From Mediterraneibacter glycyrrhizinilyticus (lineage in GTDB: Bacteria; Bacillota; Clostridia; Lachnospirales; Lachnospiraceae): a DNA stretch of 64,000 bases. Shown one piece after another: positions 59,172 through 64,000 of the stretch. The notes under the pieces were generated by a model. The model searched no databases and was not told the origin of the DNA. It saw only the letters and a program-made list of their open reading frames with translations. A program made the position numbers and the translations under genes. Every line of letters starts with the position of its first letter. Position 1 is the first letter of the stretch. The stretch is taken from assembly GCF_015560805.1 (NCBI RefSeq), contig NZ_JADMSO010000007.1:109944-173943 (forward strand). Reading direction: 5' to 3'.

Positions 59172-61427
59172 ATGAGTATTTATGATACATTAAATGAACA
59201 GCAGAAAGAAGCGGTGTTTCATACGGAGGGACCGCTTCTGATCCTGGCGGGAGCGGGATCGGGAAAGACCCGGGTGTTGACCCACAGGATTGCTTATTTG
59301 ATCGAAGAACGGGGCGTCAACCCATGGAATATCCTGGCGATCACATTTACCAATAAGGCGGCAGGGGAAATGAGGGAGCGTGTGGATCGTCTGGTCGGAT
59401 TCGGAGCGGAGAGTATCTGGGTAAGTACGTTTCATTCAACCTGTGTGCGGATCCTTAGGCGGTATATCGACCGGATCGGATTTGACACAAATTTTACGAT
59501 CTATGATTCAGACGATCAGAAATCTTTGATGAGAGACGTCTGTCGTGTGTTGGATGTGGATACAAAAAAATACAAAGAGCGGATGTTTTTGAGTGCGATC
59601 TCGGCAGCGAAAGATGAGATGATCACGCCGGATGAGTATGAACTGAACGCAGCGGGGGATTTTGGAAAACAGAAGATCGCGCAGGTCTACAGGGAGTATG
59701 AGCGGCAGCTTCATGCCAACAATGCGTTGGACTTTGACGACCTGCTTTTAAAGACCGTGCAGCTTTTCCAGACACAGCCGGATGTGCTGGAATCTTATCA
59801 GGAACGTTTCCGTTATATTATGGTGGATGAATATCAGGATACGAATACGGTGCAGTTTAAGTTTGTAAGTCTTTTGGCAGCAAAATACCAGAACTTGTGT
59901 GTCGTGGGAGATGACGATCAGTCCATTTATAAATTCCGAGGAGCGAATATCCGGAATATTTTGAATTTTGAACAGGAATTTCAAAATGCACGCGTGATCA
60001 AACTGGAGCAGAATTACCGTTCCACACAGAATATCTTAAATGCAGCCAATGCAGTGATCCAAAACAACAGAGGAAGAAAAGACAAGACACTTTGGACCGA
60101 CAATGGAGACGGAGAAAAAGTACATTTGCGTCAGTTTGATACCGCTTATGATGAAGCAGAATTTGTGGCGGACGATATTCGGAAAAATATAGAGAACGGC
60201 GGTACATATCAGGATTATGCGATTTTATACAGAACAAACGCACAGTCGCGTATGTTTGAGGAAAAATTTGTTGCATGCAATATTCCATACAAGATCGTAG
60301 GGGGCGTCAACTTCTATGCAAGGCGGGAGATCAAAGATCTGCTCTGTTATCTGAAAACGATCGATAACGGGCGGGATGATCTGGCAGTACGACGGATCAT
60401 CAATGTGCCGAAGCGGGGGATCGGTCTGACGACGATCACACGGATCCAGGAATCGGCGGCAGCAAGGGAAATCGGATTTTACGAGGCGCTTCTGGGATTG
60501 GATCTGATCCCCGGAGTCGCGCGCGCCGCATCCAAATTGGATTCTTTTGTGGCATTGATCGAATATTTTAAGCGGCGGTCAGATGAAGTCAGCATTACAG
60601 ATCTGATGAATGAGATCATTGAGAAGACCGGATACATTGAAAATCTGGAAGCGGAAGATAAGGAAGACGCACAGGCAAGGATTGAAAATATCGAAGAACT
60701 GGTAAGCAAAATCGCCGCATATGAGGAACAGTGCGCAGCCGAGCAGGTGAAGCCGTCCCTCAGCCAGTTTTTAGAGGAGGTTGCGCTGGTTGCGGATATC
60801 GATTCACTGGAAGAAAATCCGGATTATGTCGTTCTGATGACACTGCACAGCGCAAAGGGGTTGGAATTTCCGCATGTCTATCTGGTCGGAATGGAAGACG
60901 GTTTGTTCCCAAGCTATATGACGATCACTTCGGACAACGATGAGGATCTGGAAGAAGAGCGGAGACTTTGTTATGTCGGGATCACCCGGGCAGAACAGGA
61001 ATTGACGATGACGTGTGCACGGAAACGTATGACCCGTGGAGAGACGCATTATAACCGGATGTCCAGTTTTTTACAGGAAATTCCGAAAGAACTGATGGAG
61101 AACGGAAGTCTTCCGTTTGACAAGGAAATGCAGAAAGAACGGGAACAGGAACTGATCAGACAGAATGCTTATACACAGGCGAAGCAGGCATTTCGCCAGA
61201 AACCGTTCCAAAATTACGGGATTCAGAAAGGGGCGAAAGCATTTGCAGTGTCAAAAGAAAAAGGGCTGGATTATCAGGTAGGAGACCGGGTGCGTCATAT
61301 CAAATTCGGCGAGGGTACAGTCAAAGGCATCCTGGAGGGCGGCAGAGATTTTGAAGTGACCGTCGAGTTTGATACTGCCGGAGTCAAAAAAATGTTTGCC
61401 ACATTTGCAAAGCTGAAAAAAATATAA
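59172..61427 (+). CDS. pcrA: ATP-dependent DNA helicase PcrA/UvrD
   Basis: A 751-residue superfamily 1A helicase. Motifs in order: LNEQQKEAV (Q motif), LAGAGSGKTRVL (I), TFTNKAAGEMRERV (Ia), VDEYQDTN (II), VVGDDDQSIYKFRGA (III), NYRSTQNIL (IV), TLHSAKGLEFPHVYL (V) and VGITRAEQELT (VI). A C-terminal PcrA-type tail (VGDRVRHIKFGEGTV) binds RNA polymerase in related proteins. It unwinds DNA in repair and removes recombinase filaments. GGAGAAG precedes ATG 59172. Confidence 0.93.
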   Translation: MSIYDTLNEQQKEAVFHTEGPLLILAGAGSGKTRVLTHRIAYLIEERGVNPWNILAITFTNKAAGEMRERVDRLVGFGAESIWVSTFHSTCVRILRRYIDRIGFDTNFTIYDSDDQKSLMRDVCRVLDVDTKKYKERMFLSAISAAKDEMITPDEYELNAAGDFGKQKIAQVYREYERQLHANNALDFDDLLLKTVQLFQTQPDVLESYQERFRYIMVDEYQDTNTVQFKFVSLLAAKYQNLCVVGDDDQSIYKFRGANIRNILNFEQEFQNARVIKLEQNYRSTQNILNAANAVIQNNRGRKDKTLWTDNGDGEKVHLRQFDTAYDEAEFVADDIRKNIENGGTYQDYAILYRTNAQSRMFEEKFVACNIPYKIVGGVNFYARREIKDLLCYLKTIDNGRDDLAVRRIINVPKRGIGLTTITRIQESAAAREIGFYEALLGLDLIPGVARAASKLDSFVALIEYFKRRSDEVSITDLMNEIIEKTGYIENLEAEDKEDAQARIENIEELVSKIAAYEEQCAAEQVKPSLSQFLEEVALVADIDSLEENPDYVVLMTLHSAKGLEFPHVYLVGMEDGLFPSYMTITSDNDEDLEEERRLCYVGITRAEQELTMTCARKRMTRGETHYNRMSSFLQEIPKELMENGSLPFDKEMQKEREQELIRQNAYTQAKQAFRQKPFQNYGIQKGAKAFAVSKEKGLDYQVGDRVRHIKFGEGTVKGILEGGRDFEVTVEFDTAGVKKMFATFAKLKKI

Positions 61428-61512
61428 AATCGGGTCTTATCAGTAGTAATCTGAATAGCTTAGTGTTATAATAAAAAAAGAATACCTGAATGAAAAGTAG
61501 GGAAAGGACGGG

Positions 61513-61758
61513 ATGAATATGAACAGAGTAGAGGAATTGATCGCAGAAACAAAATTAAAAGAACTTTTGAACAAGAAGAGTGATGACAAGCAGAAAAATA
61601 CAGTGATCTGGGTACTGGCGATCATTGGAGCGGTTGCGGCAGTAGCAGCGATCGCATATGGAGTATACAGATTCTTCACACCGGATTATCTGGAAGACTT
61701 TGAAGAAGATTTTGACGATGATTTCGATGATTATTTCAGCGAGGAAGATCAGATCTGA
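61513..61758 (+). CDS. Small single-pass membrane protein with acidic tail
   Basis: An 81-residue protein: helical basic N-terminus (EELIAETKLKELLNKKS), one membrane helix (VIWVLAIIGAVAAVAAIAYG), and an Asp/Glu/Phe-rich C-terminus (DFEEDFDDDFDDYFSEED). Similar in layout to DUF4366-type proteins but not clearly a member. ATG 61513 or 61519 are both possible. Follows pcrA by 86 bases. Confidence 0.68.
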   Translation: MNMNRVEELIAETKLKELLNKKSDDKQKNTVIWVLAIIGAVAAVAAIAYGVYRFFTPDYLEDFEEDFDDDFDDYFSEEDQI

Positions 61759-61784
61759 TCAAAAGTGTGAGACAGGTGCAGACG

Positions 61785-61820
61785 GGACAGGATGTGGCAG
61801 ATGCCGCACCCTGTTCTTTT
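61785..61820 (+). terminator. Terminator before rlmD
   Basis: ACAGG/CCTGT and GTGGCA/TGCCGC form a two-part stem (61787-61814) followed by TCTTTTC. The T-run is weak. The following 61821-61953 stretch holds no gene. Confidence 0.6.
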
Positions 61821-61953
61821 CATGTTATTTGATGAATTTGAAACCGGATGACAAATTACTTAGAGAATGGTTCAAAAGAACGATTCAAAATAATGATTCA
61901 AAAAAATGATCAGGAAGAGTTGTTAGGAGAAAAACAGAGGAGAGAAAGAGAGA

Positions 61954-63333
61954 ATGAAAAAGGGACAGATTCTGGAAGGCGTGATCGAAAAAGTCGAGTT
62001 TCCGAATAAAGGACTGGTGTATGTTGCGGAAGAAGATCAATATGTGCTCGTAAAGAACGGGATACCGGGACAGAAAATCCGTTTTGGGATCAACAAATTT
62101 AAACATGGCAGGGCAGAGGGAAGATTGTTGGAAGTGCTGGAACGATCACCGTTGGAGACGAGGGAACCGGTGTGCAGTTTGTTCCCCGCCTGCGGAGGAT
62201 GCATGTATCAGACGATGTCATATGAAGCGCAGTTGGAAATGAAAGCGGAGCAGATGAAAGAGATCATCGAGGGAGCGCTTGCATCTGGGCATTCGTTTGT
62301 ATTCGAGGGAATTAAGGCGAGTCCGAAAGAGTTCGGCTACCGTAACAAGATGGAGTTTTCATTTGGCGATGAATACAAAGACGGACCGCTTTCTCTTGGA
62401 CTTCATAAAAAAGGAAGCACCTACGACATTTTGACGGCGTCGGACTGTAAGCTGGTGCATGAGGATATGACGAAAATCCTGACATGCGTGTTGGAATATT
62501 TCCGGAAATTGGGGGCGTCCCATTATCGTAAGATGCAGCATACCGGTTATCTGCGCCATCTGCTTCTCAGAAGAGGAGATACAACAGGGGAGATTCTGGT
62601 CAATCTGGTTACAACCACGCAGGAAACATATGATCTGCAGCCGCTTGTGGAGAAGCTTCTGGCATTGAACCTAGATGGAAAGATCGTAGGTGTTCTTCAT
62701 ATTTTGAATGATTCGTTGTCGGATGTGGTTCAGAGTGATGAGACGAAAATCCTGTATGGGCAGGATTACTTTTACGAGAAGTTGCTCGGTCTGGAATTTA
62801 AGATCACTCCGTTTTCCTTTTTCCAGCCAAATTCCCGCGGAGCAGAAGTGCTTTACAGTACAGTGCGGGATTATATCGGGGATATTCATGATATGACGGT
62901 GTTCGATCTGTTCAGCGGAACCGGAACGATCGCACAAGTGCTGGCGCCTGTGGCAAGGCAGGTGATCGGAGTGGAAATCGTGGAAGAAGCGGTCGAGGCT
63001 GCGAAAGAGAATGCCGCACGCAACGGGTTGGATAACTGTCGGTTTATTGCAGGCGATGTGTTTAAAGTATTGGATGAGATCGAGGAGAAACCTGACGTGA
63101 TCGTTCTGGATCCGCCGAGAGACGGAATCCATCCGAAAGCGCTGCCGAAGATCCTGGATTATGGTGTGGATAAGATCGTATATATTTCCTGCAAGGTGAC
63201 GAGTCTTGCAAGGGATCTGGAGATGATGCAGGCAAGAGGATATGAGGTAGTCAAAGGCGTGGCGGTGGATCAATTTTGTGAGACGGTGCATTGTGAGAAT
63301 ATAGTACTTTTGTCCCGACAAATCACCAGATAG
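61954..63333 (+). CDS. rlmD: 23S rRNA (uracil-5-)-methyltransferase RlmD family
   Basis: A 459-residue TrmA/RlmD-family RNA methyltransferase. N-terminal TRAM domain (GVIEKVEFPNKGLVYVAEED), Cys cluster for an Fe-S site (PVCSLFPACGGCMYQ), SAM-binding FDLFSGTGTIAQVLAP, LDPPRDGIHPKAL, and catalytic Cys in YISCKVTSLARDL. It methylates U in 23S rRNA. Bacteria often have two paralogs, so RlmD versus RlmCD cannot be settled here. Confidence 0.87.
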   Translation: MKKGQILEGVIEKVEFPNKGLVYVAEEDQYVLVKNGIPGQKIRFGINKFKHGRAEGRLLEVLERSPLETREPVCSLFPACGGCMYQTMSYEAQLEMKAEQMKEIIEGALASGHSFVFEGIKASPKEFGYRNKMEFSFGDEYKDGPLSLGLHKKGSTYDILTASDCKLVHEDMTKILTCVLEYFRKLGASHYRKMQHTGYLRHLLLRRGDTTGEILVNLVTTTQETYDLQPLVEKLLALNLDGKIVGVLHILNDSLSDVVQSDETKILYGQDYFYEKLLGLEFKITPFSFFQPNSRGAEVLYSTVRDYIGDIHDMTVFDLFSGTGTIAQVLAPVARQVIGVEIVEEAVEAAKENAARNGLDNCRFIAGDVFKVLDEIEEKPDVIVLDPPRDGIHPKALPKILDYGVDKIVYISCKVTSLARDLEMMQARGYEVVKGVAVDQFCETVHCENIVLLSRQITR

Positions 63334-63458
63334 TGGTATTAAAGTGAGGGTGGAGTCCGGGAAATGTGAAAGATGAAGATAGTTATTCAGCAGAACTGTC
63401 TTAAAGGGAAAGAGGATAAGGCGTTAAAAAAGGTTATGATATATTTGCAGGAGAAACA

Positions 63459-63968
63459 ATGGGGAAAATAATTAAAGATACAATCCATGCAAATGGAATA
63501 GATATTGGAATTTATACGCAGGATTTTGAAAATGAATTTATTTCCTTGACGGATATTGCCCGATATAAGAGTGATGACCCGACAGCAGTTATTCAAAACT
63601 GGATGAGGAGTCGAGATGTGATAGAATTTTTAGGTCTCTGGGAAAGGTTGCATAATCCAGATTTTAAACACCTCGAATTCGAGGGGGTTAGAAAACAGGC
63701 TGGCGCAAATGCCTTTACAATGTCACCGAAGAAATGGATTGAAGCGACAGATGCTGTTGGTATCGTTTCAAAAGCAGGACGCTATGGCGGAACATATGCT
63801 CATAGCGATATTGCCATGTCTTTCGCAACTTGGATTTCTCCAGAGTTCCAGTTGTATATTATGAAAGACTATAGGCGTTTAAAAACAGACGAAAATAGTC
63901 GGCTATCTTTGAATTGGAATTTGAATGAAAATCCTAATCCCCCAGCTATGCTGGGGAGAATGGAGTAA
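63459..63968 (+). CDS. KilA-N domain protein, apparently truncated
   Basis: 169 residues beginning with a KilA-N DNA-binding domain (FISLTDIARYKSDDPTAVIQ; GIVSKAGRYGGTYAHSDIAM; FATWISPEFQLYIMKDYRRL). Members usually continue to about 260-270 residues after the SRLSLNWNLN region; here the frame changes character after residue about 156 (NENPNPPAMLGRME) where a transposon-like hairpin begins. KilA-N genes are phage- or island-linked. Confidence 0.75.
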   Translation: MGKIIKDTIHANGIDIGIYTQDFENEFISLTDIARYKSDDPTAVIQNWMRSRDVIEFLGLWERLHNPDFKHLEFEGVRKQAGANAFTMSPKKWIEATDAVGIVSKAGRYGGTYAHSDIAMSFATWISPEFQLYIMKDYRRLKTDENSRLSLNWNLNENPNPPAMLGRME

Positions 63969-64000
63969 GCAGTAGCGTGTAGGATAATAATAAAAAGCCT
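63925..64000 (+). mobile_element. Probable left end of an IS200/IS605-type element (partial)
   Basis: A 7-bp hairpin CCCCAGC-TAT-GCTGGGG (63940-63956) followed by AGAATGGAGTAAGCAGTAG and an AAAAAGCCT end resembles the subterminal hairpin and leader of IS200-type elements that I recall from Clostridia. It interrupts the KilA-N frame. The transposase gene would lie beyond the window. Confidence 0.5.

Noticed and set aside
1..64000. CRISPR arrays and tRNA/rRNA genes
   Set aside because: No regularly spaced repeats and no cloverleaf or rRNA-like sequence were seen on either strand by eye.

Overview
The window looks like chromosome from a gut Lachnospiraceae-type Firmicute (low-to-mid GC, strong AGGAGG ribosome sites). 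The host genes that point there are a selenium/molybdenum purine-catabolism locus, a DUF975 membrane protein, a DUF1836 protein, YerC and a PcrA-type helicase. This placement is inferred from gene content, not from a marker gene. No rRNA, tRNA or CRISPR array was seen.

Region 1 (1-13670) is a divergent purine/uric-acid degradation locus. Leftward: a YheO-like PAS/HTH regulator, ygeX (diaminopropionate ammonia-lyase family), ygeY (M20 hydrolase family) and ygeW (knotted carbamoyltransferase, cut by the window edge). Rightward: ssnA (aminohydrolase), ygfK (FAD/Fe-S oxidoreductase), yqeC, a YqeB-MocA fusion, and a selenium-dependent xanthine dehydrogenase. Together they encode a Mo/Se hydroxylase, its cofactor maturation proteins, an electron-transfer partner and ring-opening/C-N cleaving enzymes. 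The intergenic segment holds a good promoter followed by a roughly 185-nt, heavily base-paired leader ahead of ssnA, a candidate regulatory RNA.

Region 2 (13824-16417) holds a DUF975 membrane protein, a small hypothetical gene, and the 3' part of an ABC-type substrate-binding lipoprotein gene. That gene is split by a prophage.

Region 3 (16384-52990) is an apparently complete prophage of about 36.6 kb of the tailed, long-tail (siphovirus-like) type. A large serine integrase inserted it at a 7-bp core inside the lipoprotein gene; excision would restore the reading frame exactly. The order is: integrase; type I toxin with antisense RNA; Uma2 nuclease; a two-gene cassette with one frameshifted gene; ImmA; repressor and Cro-like gene around four phased operators; accessory genes; recombination (Rad52-like, NinB-like); replication with an iteron-like origin inside the initiator gene; nucleases and a PAPS-reductase-like protein; many tiny genes; ArpU-like late regulator and candidate late promoter; an AT-rich accessory pair; terminase; portal; a minor capsid protein carrying a C-terminal candidate nuclease-toxin domain with a likely immunity gene; scaffold; capsid; connectors; tail; holin; a HicAB toxin-antitoxin pair; and a lysin with choline-binding-type repeats.

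Region 4 (52976-64000) is host again: the 5' part of the split lipoprotein gene, a zinc-ribbon membrane protein with a very acidic tail, a formate/nitrite transporter, a PHP phosphoesterase, YerC, a DUF1836 protein, an AraC-type regulator, PcrA helicase, RlmD methyltransferase, and a KilA-N gene that appears cut short by the left end of an IS200/IS605-type element at the window edge.
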